A stretch of DNA of 64,000 nt from Rikenellaceae bacterium (GCA_015060045.1 SUZH01000001.1:62001-126000); one strand, 5' to 3'. Positions 40,701-48,357 are shown, numbered from the stretch's first letter. A program made the numbers and translations. The notes: generated by a model not told the origin, from the letters alone.

Positions 40701-41922
40701 CGATAACGCCCTTGAGCTTCTCCATGTCCGCCTCGATACCGGCCGACATCTCCATCAGCGTGTTAACAACATCATCACGCAGCTGAGCAACAACAGCATC
40801 AGCGTACTCCTTGTAGTCGTGCTCGATAGCGTTCGAGGTCTCCTCCAACTGAGCAACTACCTTATCAAGAGCATCCTGAATGTCGCGAGCGCGGTCAGCC
40901 TCGATAGCGTTCGACATCTCCTCGAGCTGAGCAACGATAGCCTCCTGCAGAGCAGTCAGGTCACGCTTGCGGTCAGCCTCGATAGCGTTCGACATCTCCT
41001 CCAGCGTAGCAACGATCTGCTCCTTCAGATCTGCCAGGTCGCGAGCACGGTCAGCCTCGATAGCGTTCGACATCTCCTCCAGGGTAGCAACTACCTGAGC
41101 CTTGAATGCCTCAACAGCGTTCTTAACGGCCTCGTCGGTGTACTCCTTGTAGTCCTCCTCGATAGCGTTCGAGATGGTCTCCAGCGTCGAAACGATCTCA
41201 GCGGTGTACTCAGCCATGTAGCCCTCGAAGTAGCTTGCGGTGATGTAGCCAGAGAGCTGCTCACCAACCCAAGCCATCAGATCCTCAATAGCCTTGTCGA
41301 GCTGAGCCTGAAGAGCCTCGATCTTAGCGTTAGCAGCGTCGATAGCCTTAGCGTGCTCATCGCCCAGGATCTGCAGCTCCGTTACCTGCGACTCCAGGTT
41401 AGCCAGACGAATACCAATCTCGCCCAACCAAGCCTCGAGCTCACCGATAGCAGCGGCAACCTCCTCCGAAGTAGCGTAGGCCTCCAACGTAGCCTCAACC
41501 CACGACATCGAAGCCATGGTCTTCATCGTCTCGTTGATGCTGTCGATCTGAGCCTGCAGATCGGCATCCTTAGCCTCAAGAGCCTTGATGGCAGCCTCGA
41601 GAACCGAGATCTGAGCCTGCAGCTCGATATCAGCACCCTTAAGATCCTGAATGTCGGCATCATGCTTTGCCGTCAGCGTTGCAACGGTCGTCTTCAACGT
41701 CTCTACAGCTGCCTGAGTAGCCGACTGAGCCGACTGCAGCGAAGAAATCGAAGACTGCATCGAGGCAATCTGATCATTGATGCCCTTGATCTGGTTGTTC
41801 TCGATACCATCGAGACGGTTGTTCAAGGCATCAATGTCGTCGTCGTAGTCCTTACAACCGACGAAACCCACCATAGCACCAACAAGTGCTACTGCGAGCA
41901 ATTTCTTGAAAAGTTTTTTCAT
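37756..41922 (-). CDS. Giant coiled-coil repeat surface lipoprotein
   Basis: 1388 residues. The lipoprotein signal ends VGFVGC (Cys 23) and is followed by KDYDDD, an acidic run like the surface-export signal of Bacteroidetes lipoproteins, so it is probably on the cell surface. Residues about 30-250 are a coiled coil of Ala/Leu/Gln heptads. Residues about 245-465 are near-identical 26-residue repeats (core VATLEEMSNAIEADRARDL). After another coiled segment, residues about 520-1388 are acidic beta-sandwich-like domains ending in YPWGADKKGTVTYLITK. The domains beyond the N-terminal DUF4988-like opening are not recognised. It has its own promoter, a leader of about 140 bases and its own terminator. 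A stalk with an adhesive or shielding head is inferred. Biased codon use suggests strong expression. Confidence 0.85.
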   Translation of the reverse strand: MKKLFKKLLAVALVGAMVGFVGCKDYDDDIDALNNRLDGIENNQIKGINDQIASMQSSISSLQSAQSATQAAVETLKTTVATLTAKHDADIQDLKGADIELQAQISVLEAAIKALEAKDADLQAQIDSINETMKTMASMSWVEATLEAYATSEEVAAAIGELEAWLGEIGIRLANLESQVTELQILGDEHAKAIDAANAKIEALQAQLDKAIEDLMAWVGEQLSGYITASYFEGYMAEYTAEIVSTLETISNAIEEDYKEYTDEAVKNAVEAFKAQVVATLEEMSNAIEADRARDLADLKEQIVATLEEMSNAIEADRKRDLTALQEAIVAQLEEMSNAIEADRARDIQDALDKVVAQLEETSNAIEHDYKEYADAVVAQLRDDVVNTLMEMSAGIEADMEKLKGVIEENYTAAIQAALDQVVATLEEMSNAIEADRARDLAALKEQVVATLEEMSNAIEADYKKEIAAAIENNNGVLRAEFTEAMAELSKTLDSFIEELEKQMYATKVNVSALIERIQSIAYVPEYADHKATVPVILTMTTEKAEGDAEAPAEARVKVPAEALGFEVFAEGQTAMTFQVTPASAASKLVKLGKEFFHYEFEEVVATRAAEYGLEILDVVAGDKEGRITVIAQPTLPKEFYQQAIEALADNDYQTWAPVWEAIDFDAARSFSVALHVTAKASIEEAPEATQSDIVSNYVNLYPAADVLDGIALVSATDTLYDGESYEYEIEYDAMDKSIALLEGYELAVVVGEEITKLSELPYVAPAPEVVCNKQAYTKDGKEAELEAANFKFNNGELNNCDEVVSLAKLDKYSVGNYLETEHIYTIGAAEATFGAEVKIIKAYKTVTFEDWTYYWWYQDYLKAAEAQVEYEGSKLTVVLPVKESLLPEDVTPEQVVAYWSTKPVTVEVDGEVSEMTVTPVAYDEEKGYTLEITGWSFAEEAQEIEATCEFATIDVKFIINATMINLPKEISVEVEDAAMTYDNKLEVFKSKGESVVEALYAQVENHFADATELASSLAKDNSKVVYDATLGEGEEAVSVTPAKKHTFLNKNASYTMIRVANDGKMTAVMEVLKSDVTAADDVFNFTTTISPAYGEIAIVVTGAATIEAPAYFVKHNDVWVAKAENEYFSNVKGLWMPDGKQNPVESFSTEDVALEEAFEIVKLVDGELIPVESAEIAEQALVLDFELDGEYEGIEIDEDNLLTYNGKEEKVGVDGTLSVGALVIPKAFLEYDNYVVYGYDPIGEWTVDPTEVISTEEAKPNYSVNVVEKLSLKDVRGWELISEDAEDVVDPWIAGNNKNGFATDVSPKDVFSLSDIKVEYRIVEAATGFETDVLNGRVDVDTTTGEVTFNNLNNMALQKDLKLEVDVTVSYPWGADKKGTVTYLITK
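40541..41131 (-). repeat. 78-bp tandem repeats inside the surface lipoprotein gene
   Basis: The segment GCCTCGATAGCGTTCGACAT recurs at 40541, 40619, 40898, 40976 and 41054. The spacing is exactly 78 bases within each run (26 codons). More divergent copies fill 40660-40890 and 41100-41200. The identity at DNA level makes copy-number change by slippage or recombination likely without loss of frame. Confidence 0.85.
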
Positions 41923-42065
41923 AAAAAAGTTAATTAAAAGAATAAAAAAGTGAATAAAATTCTTTCTGTTTGTTTCTGTGTTACAAATAGTTACAAATAA
42001 TTGTCTCTCGTTTGCCTTTAAATTTTACACATTTTACTACACGTATATGCATAGTACACGTGGTG

Positions 42066-42096
42066 CAAATATAAACATTAATCTTTGTATTGCAAA
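42066..42096 (-). promoter_or_regulatory. Promoter of the surface lipoprotein gene
   Basis: -7 box TATATTTG (42066-42073) and -33 TTTG (42093-42096) on the minus strand, 19 bases apart. The start site would be near 42060, leaving a 5' leader of about 138 A/T-rich bases. Confidence 0.8.
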
Positions 42097-42398
42097 AAAT
42101 TTTTCATTTTTTTTCGTGTAAAAATTATCAAAAACCACGATAGCGGTGTATTTAAGGCCGATTTGGAGAGTTATCACAGCTCCCAATATCAACCACCTTC
42201 AAGCGCCCCGCAACAGACCAATCGGGCGATCCGAACGGGCTCTTGTCGAGGGTAAAAATTGGCAAAAAATCAAATCGACCGAGGATTGATTTGCCATTAA
42301 GCGCCGCCAAAAAACGCAAAATCCTATAAATTCACTATACCTATATATATAAAAGCCCAAAAAATCCGAAAATTGGCTAAAAAGGAGTACGTTTTGAC
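42097..42398. other. AT-rich spacer between lipoprotein promoter and polyprenyl synthase
   Basis: About 300 bases with no convincing gene, no terminator-quality hairpin and only short inverted repeats (CAAATC with GATTTG near 42270). I see nothing further in it. Confidence 0.5.
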
Positions 42399-43388
42399 CT
42401 ACTTATTGCGTTCAGCTACAAAAGTGCAAAGGTGAACCAAAGCCGTACGATAGGGTGAATCGTCGTACTCGGAGAGGAGCTGGACGGCACGCGCCACGTA
42501 GCCCTGCATCACGGCCCGGGCCTCGTGCAGACCGCCCTCGTCGATGACGATGCGCTGCATCTCCTCCACCGCCGCCTCGTCTTGGTGGCAGGTTTTGAGC
42601 CGCGCGAGCAGTTCGGCACGCCGTTTGTCGTCCGCCTTATCGAGGATCAGGAGCAGCGGGAGCGTGATTTTACCCTCACGCAGGTCGTTGCCTACGGGTT
42701 TGCCCGTAGCAGCCGAGGGCGAGTAGTCCAGGATATCGTCCTGAATCTGGAAGGCCATACCGAGTGCCTCGCCAAATCGGCGCATGGTCGTCACACGATC
42801 GCGCGTTGCTCCCACAGCCAGCGCACCGGCCGAAGCACTCACGCCCAACAGCGCAGCGGTCTTCTTATAGATAATATCTAAATAGGTACGACGCGTCATG
42901 CTCTGCTTGGCCGCACAATCGGCCTGCAACAATTCGCCCTCACACAGGGCTGCCATGCGGCCACAAATGTGGGAAACGAGGTCAAACTGACCGCTTTCAA
43001 GACCGATCGCCATGTTGCGAGCCAGGATATAATCGCCTAATAAGACCGCCTTGCGCGACTGCCACAAGGCATTCACCGAGGGACGACCACGACGTTCGTC
43101 GGCCTCATCGATCACGTCGTCGTGAATGAGCGATGCGGTATGAATCATCTCCACCAGCATGGCCGCCAACGAGACGCGCTGTCCGCCCGACGCGCCTGCC
43201 GTGCGGGCATTCATGGCAGCCGAAAGGGCCACCAACAACGGGCGCACACCCTTACCGCGCGACGAGAGGGCATGCTGCAACATTTCGTTCAGCAGATCGC
43301 CTTCGGCCGTAAATTGGCGTTCGAGAAAGGCCTCATAAGCATCCAACTCCTTCAAAACGGGTTGGCGAATGGAATCAAGCGAGATCAT
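42399..43388 (-). CDS. Polyprenyl diphosphate synthase (trans-prenyltransferase)
   Basis: 329 residues, all-helical. The first Asp-rich motif is LIHDDVIDEADERRGRPSV (D-D-x-x-D), the second FQIQDDILDY. GKGVRPLL is the conserved Lys-Arg near the diphosphate site. It makes long-chain isoprenoid diphosphates, probably the menaquinone side chain; the length cannot be read by eye. It uses the IPP and DMAPP from the MEP pathway served by ispG at 18875. It has a promoter of its own, divergent from the YfhO gene. Confidence 0.94.
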   Translation of the reverse strand: MISLDSIRQPVLKELDAYEAFLERQFTAEGDLLNEMLQHALSSRGKGVRPLLVALSAAMNARTAGASGGQRVSLAAMLVEMIHTASLIHDDVIDEADERRGRPSVNALWQSRKAVLLGDYILARNMAIGLESGQFDLVSHICGRMAALCEGELLQADCAAKQSMTRRTYLDIIYKKTAALLGVSASAGALAVGATRDRVTTMRRFGEALGMAFQIQDDILDYSPSAATGKPVGNDLREGKITLPLLLILDKADDKRRAELLARLKTCHQDEAAVEEMQRIVIDEGGLHEARAVMQGYVARAVQLLSEYDDSPYRTALVHLCTFVAERNK

Positions 43389-43411
43389 GATTGTGTGGTT
43401 AATCTACTATG

Positions 43412-43419
43412 CAAAGATA
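43412..43419 (-). promoter_or_regulatory. -7 promoter box for polyprenyl synthase
   Basis: TATCTTTG on the minus strand, 24 bases before the ATG at 43388. Confidence 0.6.
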
Positions 43420-43462
43420 AAGATTTTATCGAATCTATGGGTACCGTAACTCGATTTTTTCG

Positions 43463-43470
43463 TACCTTTG
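43463..43470 (+). promoter_or_regulatory. -7 promoter box for YfhO gene
   Basis: TACCTTTG on the plus strand, 21 bases before the ATG at 43491. Confidence 0.6.
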
Positions 43471-43490
43471 AGAACTTTTGAAACGAATCC

Positions 43491-45968
43491 ATGGAAAAAT
43501 TCAGACAGCTTATACCCCGCATGCTGCCCACGATGGCAGCCATTGCGCTCTTCTTTGTGGTTTCGGCCCTCTATTTTGCTCCCCAGTTCGGAGGTGACAC
43601 GCTGGCCGCACACGACACCGTGCAGTACGAAGGTATGGCACAAGAGATCAAGCAGATGCGTGCCGAAACGGGCGAAGATCCGCAGTGGACCGGCGCGATG
43701 TTCGGCGGCATGCCGGCCTACCTGATCAACGTGAGCTACCCCACGCAACTCGTCGTGCAGACCGTGGGTCGCATCAAGAACGTGATGGATACACCGGCAG
43801 CGTTCCTCTTTTTCGCCATGCTGGCCATGTGGATCTTGCTGCGTATCATTAAGATAGATCCGTGGCTCGCCATTGCTCCTGCCTTGGCATACGGCCTTTC
43901 GACCTACTTCCTGCTGATCATCGGAGCGGGACACGTCACCAAGATGTGGGCCATGGTATGGGCACCGCTTATGATGGGAGGCGCATGGATGGTCCTACGA
44001 GGCAGTATGTGGCCCGGTGTCGCACTCACGGCCGTAGCCACCTCGCTCGAAATCGGTGCCAACCATCCGCAAATCACCTACTATTTCCTCATGGCGATGG
44101 CTACCTGCTGGATCAGCGAGGCGATCTTCGCCACGCGCGAGAAGCGGGTGAAAGATTTCGTGCGTCGCACGTTGTGGCTGGCCATGGCTGGCATTGTGGC
44201 CGTTTTATCGAACCTCGCACCGCTCTATTACACGATGCAGCACACCTCCGACACAATTCGTGGCGGGTCGGAGCTGGCCTCGACGGAGCAAGCACCGCAA
44301 TCGGGCCTGGATCTGGAGTACGCAACAGCCTGGAGCTATGGCAAGGCCGAGAGCTGGAATCTGCTGATTCCCGACTTCGCAGGCCGCGAATCGGGCTACT
44401 CGTTCGCACCCGACGGCGAAGTAGCTGCCGTAGCTAACGAGCTTGGACTGAATGGATTAGCCGAGCAACTTCCCGCCTACTGGGGAGGTCAACCCTTTAC
44501 GGCCGGCCCCACCTACCTCGGTGCTGCGATCATCTTCCTCGCCGTGCTTGGTCTGCTACTTACGCAGGGACGCAACCGTTGGTGGTTGGCCGCCATCATG
44601 CTCCTGATGTTGCTCCTGGCTTGGGGACGTAACTTCATGGGATTCACCGAGTTCTTCTTCAACTACCTACCCGGCTACAACAAATTCCGCACCGTCTCGA
44701 TGACCCTCGTTGTGGTGCAGTGGGCCGTTCCCGTATTGGGCGCGTTGGCACTCGGCGAGTTGTTGCGTACGGATCGTGCCAAACAACTGACACTAAAGGC
44801 CGTAGCATGGGCTGCCGGCATTACGGGCGGACTGTGTCTGGTCATGATTCTCTTCGGCGGATCACTCTTCTCGTTCGGTGAAGCGGAGGCAACGGAGCTG
44901 ATGACGGACTACATGCGCGAAATCTTTGCCGCCAACAACATGCAGAGCTACATCGACCGCGGCATGGATGTCGAGTGGGGCGAAATGCTCTCCGCCGCGA
45001 TGGTTTCGGAACGCGTCTCGATGATGCAGGCTGACGCTTGGCGATCGTTGCTGATGATTCTGCTGGCTGCGGCTGCCGTACTGCTCTTCGTTTGGCAGAA
45101 AATCAACCAAAAGGCGTTGGCCGCCTCGCTGGCCGTGGTGATGCTACTCGATTTGGTGCCCGTCGATCTGCGTTTCCTCTCGCATGAGGATTTCGTATCG
45201 CCCTCGCGCCGCAAAATCGCAATGACGGCCGCCGACAAGGCAATTAAGCAGGACAAAGATCCGTCATATCGCGTCATCAACCTGACGGTCAGCCCCTTCA
45301 ATGACGCCACAACCTCCTATTTCCACCGCTCGGTAGGTGGTTATCACGGAGCAAAGTTGGCCCGTTACCAGGACCTGATCGACCACTACCTCTCGAAGAT
45401 GGATGGCTCGGTGCTCGATATGCTCAACACGCGTTACGTCATTGCGCGGGGAGCCGATGGCAAGCCCGAAGCCCGTCTGCGCTCAACCGCTTACGGAGCC
45501 GCATGGTTTGTGGATGAGGTACACTACGCCCCCACGGCCCAGAGCGAAATCGAGCTGCTCGGACAGGTGGATCTGCGTCACATGGCGGTAGTGGCTGGCA
45601 AGGATGGCCATCTCATCTCAACGCCCATCGCCACGACAACCGACAATCGGATCGAGATGACCGACTATCGCCCCAACTACCAGCGCTACACCTACTCCGC
45701 AGCAACCGATGCCGTAGCCGTCTTCTCGGAGATCTACTACGACAAGGGTTGGAAAGCCTACATCGACGGCGTTGAAACACCCTATTTCCGAGCCGATTAC
45801 GTCTTGCGCGGCATGCAGTTGCCCGCAGGCGAGCATACCGTCGAGTGGCGTTTCCGCGCCCCGAAGTGGGGGCTCATCTCGGGTATTACGGGTGTCGCCT
45901 CGGCCTTGATTCTGATAGGAGCAATCGTTGTGATTTGGATCGAATGGCGCAGAAAGCGCACCGCATAA
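43491..45968 (+). CDS. YfhO family multi-pass membrane protein
   Basis: 825 residues, about 12-14 hydrophobic segments, GT-C-like topology. After the first helix comes the acidic exit loop DTVQYEGMAQEIKQMR, a position where such enzymes hold catalytic acids. A C-terminal soluble domain (about 560-790) contains ATTSYFHRSVGGYHGAKLARYQDLID and YSEIYYDKGW-like pieces seen in YfhO proteins. Relatives are putative glycosyltransferases; one in Listeria acts on teichoic acids. The acceptor here is unknown. It is monocistronic with a bidirectional terminator shared with surE. Confidence 0.88.
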   Translation: MEKFRQLIPRMLPTMAAIALFFVVSALYFAPQFGGDTLAAHDTVQYEGMAQEIKQMRAETGEDPQWTGAMFGGMPAYLINVSYPTQLVVQTVGRIKNVMDTPAAFLFFAMLAMWILLRIIKIDPWLAIAPALAYGLSTYFLLIIGAGHVTKMWAMVWAPLMMGGAWMVLRGSMWPGVALTAVATSLEIGANHPQITYYFLMAMATCWISEAIFATREKRVKDFVRRTLWLAMAGIVAVLSNLAPLYYTMQHTSDTIRGGSELASTEQAPQSGLDLEYATAWSYGKAESWNLLIPDFAGRESGYSFAPDGEVAAVANELGLNGLAEQLPAYWGGQPFTAGPTYLGAAIIFLAVLGLLLTQGRNRWWLAAIMLLMLLLAWGRNFMGFTEFFFNYLPGYNKFRTVSMTLVVVQWAVPVLGALALGELLRTDRAKQLTLKAVAWAAGITGGLCLVMILFGGSLFSFGEAEATELMTDYMREIFAANNMQSYIDRGMDVEWGEMLSAAMVSERVSMMQADAWRSLLMILLAAAAVLLFVWQKINQKALAASLAVVMLLDLVPVDLRFLSHEDFVSPSRRKIAMTAADKAIKQDKDPSYRVINLTVSPFNDATTSYFHRSVGGYHGAKLARYQDLIDHYLSKMDGSVLDMLNTRYVIARGADGKPEARLRSTAYGAAWFVDEVHYAPTAQSEIELLGQVDLRHMAVVAGKDGHLISTPIATTTDNRIEMTDYRPNYQRYTYSAATDAVAVFSEIYYDKGWKAYIDGVETPYFRADYVLRGMQLPAGEHTVEWRFRAPKWGLISGITGVASALILIGAIVVIWIEWRRKRTA

Positions 45969-45976
45969 CGCATAAT

Positions 45977-46005
45977 AAAAAACGAGGGTCGAGCCCTCGT
46001 TTTTT
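45977..46005. terminator. Bidirectional terminator between YfhO gene and surE
   Basis: Stem AAAAAACGAGGG (45977-45988) with CCCTCGTTTTTT (45994-46005), 5-base loop; it overlaps the surE stop codon by two bases. Confidence 0.88.
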
Positions 46006-46780
46006 ATTCCTTGATAATGCGCTTTAAGTACTGCATTCGCTTATAGTCGGTCAAATCCACCTGCACAGGCACCACGGCCACATAGCCATTGGCCAAAGCC
46101 CACTCGTCAGTATCCTCGGCCTCGGGCTCCTGATTCACAAATTCGCCCGTGAGCCAGAAATAGGCGCGATGGTGGGGATCTTCGCGGCGGTAGAACTCCT
46201 CACGCCAATACCCCTTCGTCTGGCGGCAGATGCGGATACCCTTGATCTCCTCGGGACGAGCTACGGGGACATTGACATTCAGACACAAAGGCAACTCCGG
46301 CTCCGACTCCAAGACCCCACGCACCACCTCCGTGCAATACTTCACGGCCGCCTCGAAATCGGCATCGAGGTCGTGATCCGTGAGCGAGAGGCCAATCGAG
46401 GGACAACCGTAGAAGCTACCCTCAATCGCGGCACCCATCGTACCCGAATAGAGGACATTGACCGCCGCATTCGAGCCGTGGTTGATGCCCGAAAGGACCA
46501 GATCGACCTTACGATCGGCCAAGAGATAGTCGAAGGCCATCTTCACGCAATCGACCGGCGTACCCGAAAAGGAGTAGATCTCCACACCGGGCTCCTCGTG
46601 CTGCTTCTTCAGGAACAGCGGTTTATACATCGTAATTGCTTGGCTCATGCCGCTCTGCGTCACCTCGGGCGCAATGGCAATCACCCGACCGAAGGGACGA
46701 GCCACCTCAATCGCGGCACGCAGGCCCTTGGCATTGTAGCCGTCGTCGTTCGTAACCAAGATCAATCGTTCGTTCTTCAT
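46004..46780 (-). CDS. surE: 5'/3'-nucleotidase SurE
   Basis: 258 residues. Metal-dependent phosphatase acting on nucleoside monophosphates. The N-terminal metal site is LILVTNDDGYNAKGL (Asp-Asp), then SGINHGSNAAVNVLYSGTMGAAIEG with the catalytic Asn/Ser region. The start is the ATG of MKNERL; an upstream alternative frame would run through the -7 box. A monocistronic gene with a leader of about 15 bases. Confidence 0.96.
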   Translation of the reverse strand: MKNERLILVTNDDGYNAKGLRAAIEVARPFGRVIAIAPEVTQSGMSQAITMYKPLFLKKQHEEPGVEIYSFSGTPVDCVKMAFDYLLADRKVDLVLSGINHGSNAAVNVLYSGTMGAAIEGSFYGCPSIGLSLTDHDLDADFEAAVKYCTEVVRGVLESEPELPLCLNVNVPVARPEEIKGIRICRQTKGYWREEFYRREDPHHRAYFWLTGEFVNQEPEAEDTDEWALANGYVAVVPVQVDLTDYKRMQYLKRIIKE

Positions 46781-46799
46781 CGCATATCGTATTTGAGCG

Positions 46800-46807
46800 C
46801 AAAGATA
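46800..46807 (-). promoter_or_regulatory. -7 promoter box for surE
   Basis: TATCTTTG on the minus strand, 20 bases before the surE ATG. Confidence 0.6.
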
Positions 46808-46883
46808 GCAAAAAAGCAATCAATGCGCCGTCCGAAAAATAATTTTGTCACAAAAACACCTTGGGATAAGGGGGACTTAGTCG

Positions 46884-47339
46884 CTATAAAATTCGGCAAG
46901 GCTTTTTACTATGGTCGTAGGTATAATGCAAGGTGGAGAGTTGGCTCGAAGGTGCAAACGGAGCAAAGACGAGTTCATCGGCAAGGTCGGCAGCTGCCCA
47001 ATTACGCTGTTGAGCGGTTGAAAACGAGGTTCGGGGACTCGCCCTGAAAGAGATAAAGAGCAGACGACCCTCCGCCAAGGGAGTTTGAAAAAGCGGGGGA
47101 CACTTCCGATAGAGCGATCGGCCGAGCGCCACAATGACGGGGTGGCGATGATTGAGCAGGACATCCAACACCGCCCGCTCGATAGGCGCATGAAAACCAC
47201 TGATTACTACCTGCTCGGTTTGAGTTACCTGCTCGGCCCATCGTGTGGCAAGCGCAAGCGCCCCTTCGGGTGCCGTGCGCGAAGCGAAAAAGGCAACCAT
47301 AGGGCGATCCAACAGCTCCCTATTTCCGGATAAGTCCAT
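46884..47339 (-). CDS. DprA/Smf-like single-domain Rossmann protein
   Basis: 151 residues. VAFFASRTAPEGALALATRWAEQV, then VVISGFHAPIERAVLDVLLNHRHPVIVALGRSLY and LLFISF resemble the nucleotide-binding Rossmann core of DprA/Smf and LOG-type proteins, with the SGF position matching the SGG/SGGA loop. The C-terminal winged helix and N-terminal SAM domain of full DprA are absent. A free-standing version of this domain exists in Bacteroidetes. The function is unknown. It follows the small RNA at 47341-47600 on the same strand; its ATG lies two bases beyond the T-run that ends that RNA. Confidence 0.65.
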   Translation of the reverse strand: MDLSGNRELLDRPMVAFFASRTAPEGALALATRWAEQVTQTEQVVISGFHAPIERAVLDVLLNHRHPVIVALGRSLYRKCPPLFQTPLAEGRLLFISFRASPRTSFSTAQQRNWAAADLADELVFAPFAPSSQLSTLHYTYDHSKKPCRIL

Positions 47340-47340
47340 A

Positions 47341-47600
47341 AAAAAAGCGCAGGCAACTGCATTTACTTATCCTACACCGAGGCCTTGGCTGCCCGTACAA
47401 TGAATAAGCAACACAGACAGCCCACGCCGGAGATATATCGCACACACCGAGCCAAAGTCGGTGGCTATGATATACACCAAACGCGGACATCTGATTGCGT
47501 ATCTTCATTGTACTACAAACTGCCAAGTTTCGGTATAGAAGATTACGACAATAAAATGTCAATCACTTATGTCATGGCATCACGACCGAAGTCATGAGCC
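47341..47600 (-). ncRNA. Structured small RNA, candidate 6S-like RNA
   Basis: A promoter (47605-47639) precedes about 260 non-coding bases that end in a small GCAG/CTGC hairpin and a T-run (47341-47347). The fold is a long interrupted rod: CTTGGC (47384-47389) with GCCAAG (47522-47527); GTACAATGAA (47395-47404) with TTCATTGTAC (47504-47513), 10 bp perfect; GCAA/TTGC (47408-47411 with 47495-47498); a large open region (47412-47433 opposite 47475-47494); TATATC (47434-47439) with GATATA (47469-47474); and an end hairpin CACCGA/TCGGTG (47445-47450 with 47458-47463). Closing stem, central bubble and end loop are the hallmarks of 6S RNA. The 5' part carries a separate hairpin with a UUCG loop (47580-47597). 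An 80-codon frame across it looks like chance. Confidence 0.55.
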
Positions 47601-47604
47601 GAAA

Positions 47605-47639
47605 CAAAGATAGATAAAATTTGTGAATTTCGCCCCAAA
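47605..47639 (-). promoter_or_regulatory. Promoter of the structured small RNA
   Basis: -7 box TATCTTTG (47605-47612) and a TTTG (47636-47639) on the minus strand, 23 bases apart, at the long end of the usual spacing. Confidence 0.6.
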
Positions 47640-47728
47640 AAAGTGCACGAATCACGCTCCGAGGTTGATTTTCAACTCATTTTTACGTATTTTTTCTGCT
47701 ATAATTTTTCATTTTTAATTTTTCATTG

Positions 47729-47736
47729 TACTTTTG
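47729..47736 (+). promoter_or_regulatory. -7 promoter box for rplS
   Basis: TACTTTTG on the plus strand, about 180 bases before the rplS ATG. It follows an A/T-rich low-complexity tract (47690-47728). Confidence 0.6.
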
Positions 47737-47740
47737 TAGC

Positions 47741-47915
47741 CCCAAAGTGGGCGTAGATCAACCTCTTTCATTGGGCGAGAGGGCCGAAAGTCGGACATTA
47801 GGAGGGCTGTTTAGTTGCTCTTATGTCGAGGCGGGATTACGAAGTAAGTGCTTCGTATGGTAGGCTCTTCGCAGCGGGAATGTTGGATGCGAAATCATAA
47901 AAACTAGTTGCAACA
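47741..47915 (+). promoter_or_regulatory. Long structured leader of rplS
   Basis: About 175 untranslated bases lie between the predicted start and the rplS ATG, much longer than other leaders in the window. They contain TACGAAG (47838-47844) with CTTCGTA (47851-47857), a GCCGAAAGTCGG-type mini-hairpin near 47790, and several G-rich stretches. Ribosomal protein leaders often bind the protein they encode. An L19-binding role is inferred from position and structure. Confidence 0.45.
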
Positions 47916-48290
47916 ATGAACAAAGATGCAATCATCAAGCTCGTAAACGAGCAGATGTGGGCGAAGACGGATGCTGACGTGCCTTCGTTCAAGGCCGGTG
48001 ACACGATCACCGTAACCTACAAAATCGTCGAGGGTAACAAGGAGCGTCTGCAGAGTTTCCGTGGTGTGGTAATCCAGATCAAGGGCTCGGGTAAGACGAA
48101 GATGTTCACCATCCGCAAGGTTTCGAACGGCGTGGGTGTAGAGCGTATTTTCCCCGTTTACTCGCCGCACATCGAGAAGATCGAGGTCAACAAGATCGGT
48201 GTTGTACGTCGCGCACGTATCTTCTACCTGCGTAAGCTCACCGGTAAGAAGGCCCGCATCAAGGAGGCTCGCAAGGTTTCGACCAAATAA
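47916..48290 (+). CDS. rplS: Ribosomal protein L19
   Basis: 124 residues, large-subunit protein at the subunit interface. Signature pieces: [63 protein letters not shown] and [19 protein letters not shown]. Length is normal. It is transcribed alone from a promoter with a long leader and has a terminator, rather than sitting in an rpsP-trmD operon. Confidence 0.98.
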   Translation: MNKDAIIKLVNEQMWAKTDADVPSFKAGDTITVTYKIVEGNKERLQSFRGVVIQIKGSGKTKMFTIRKVSNGVGVERIFPVYSPHIEKIEVNKIGVVRRARIFYLRKLTGKKARIKEARKVSTK

Positions 48291-48313
48291 GCGAAGACCC
48301 CGAAACATGGAGG

Positions 48314-48357
48314 AGGTTACCCGATCAGTATGCTGGCGCGGTAACCTTCTTTTTTTC
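48314..48357 (+). terminator. Terminator after rplS
   Basis: Stem AGGTTACC (48314-48321) with GGTAACCT (48340-48347), followed by TCTTTTTTT. Confidence 0.82.

Noticed and set aside
40541..41131. Regularly spaced direct repeats that might suggest a CRISPR array
   Set aside because: The 78-bp units are in-frame coding repeats of a lipoprotein, the intervening parts are themselves similar and no cas genes are present.
38575..41937. Open frame of about 1120 codons on the plus strand, antisense to the surface lipoprotein
   Set aside because: Same effect: the repeats and strong codon bias of the real gene keep the reverse frame open. The real strand has lipobox, promoter and terminator.
41923..42398. 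Small gene or RNA in the gap before the polyprenyl synthase
   Set aside because: Apart from the lipoprotein promoter I found no codon-like pattern, stable hairpin or further promoter-terminator pair.
47320..47562. 80-codon minus-strand frame over the structured small RNA
   Set aside because: Cys-rich, motif-free translation, running through RNA helices and the T-run. The pairing pattern explains the sequence better.
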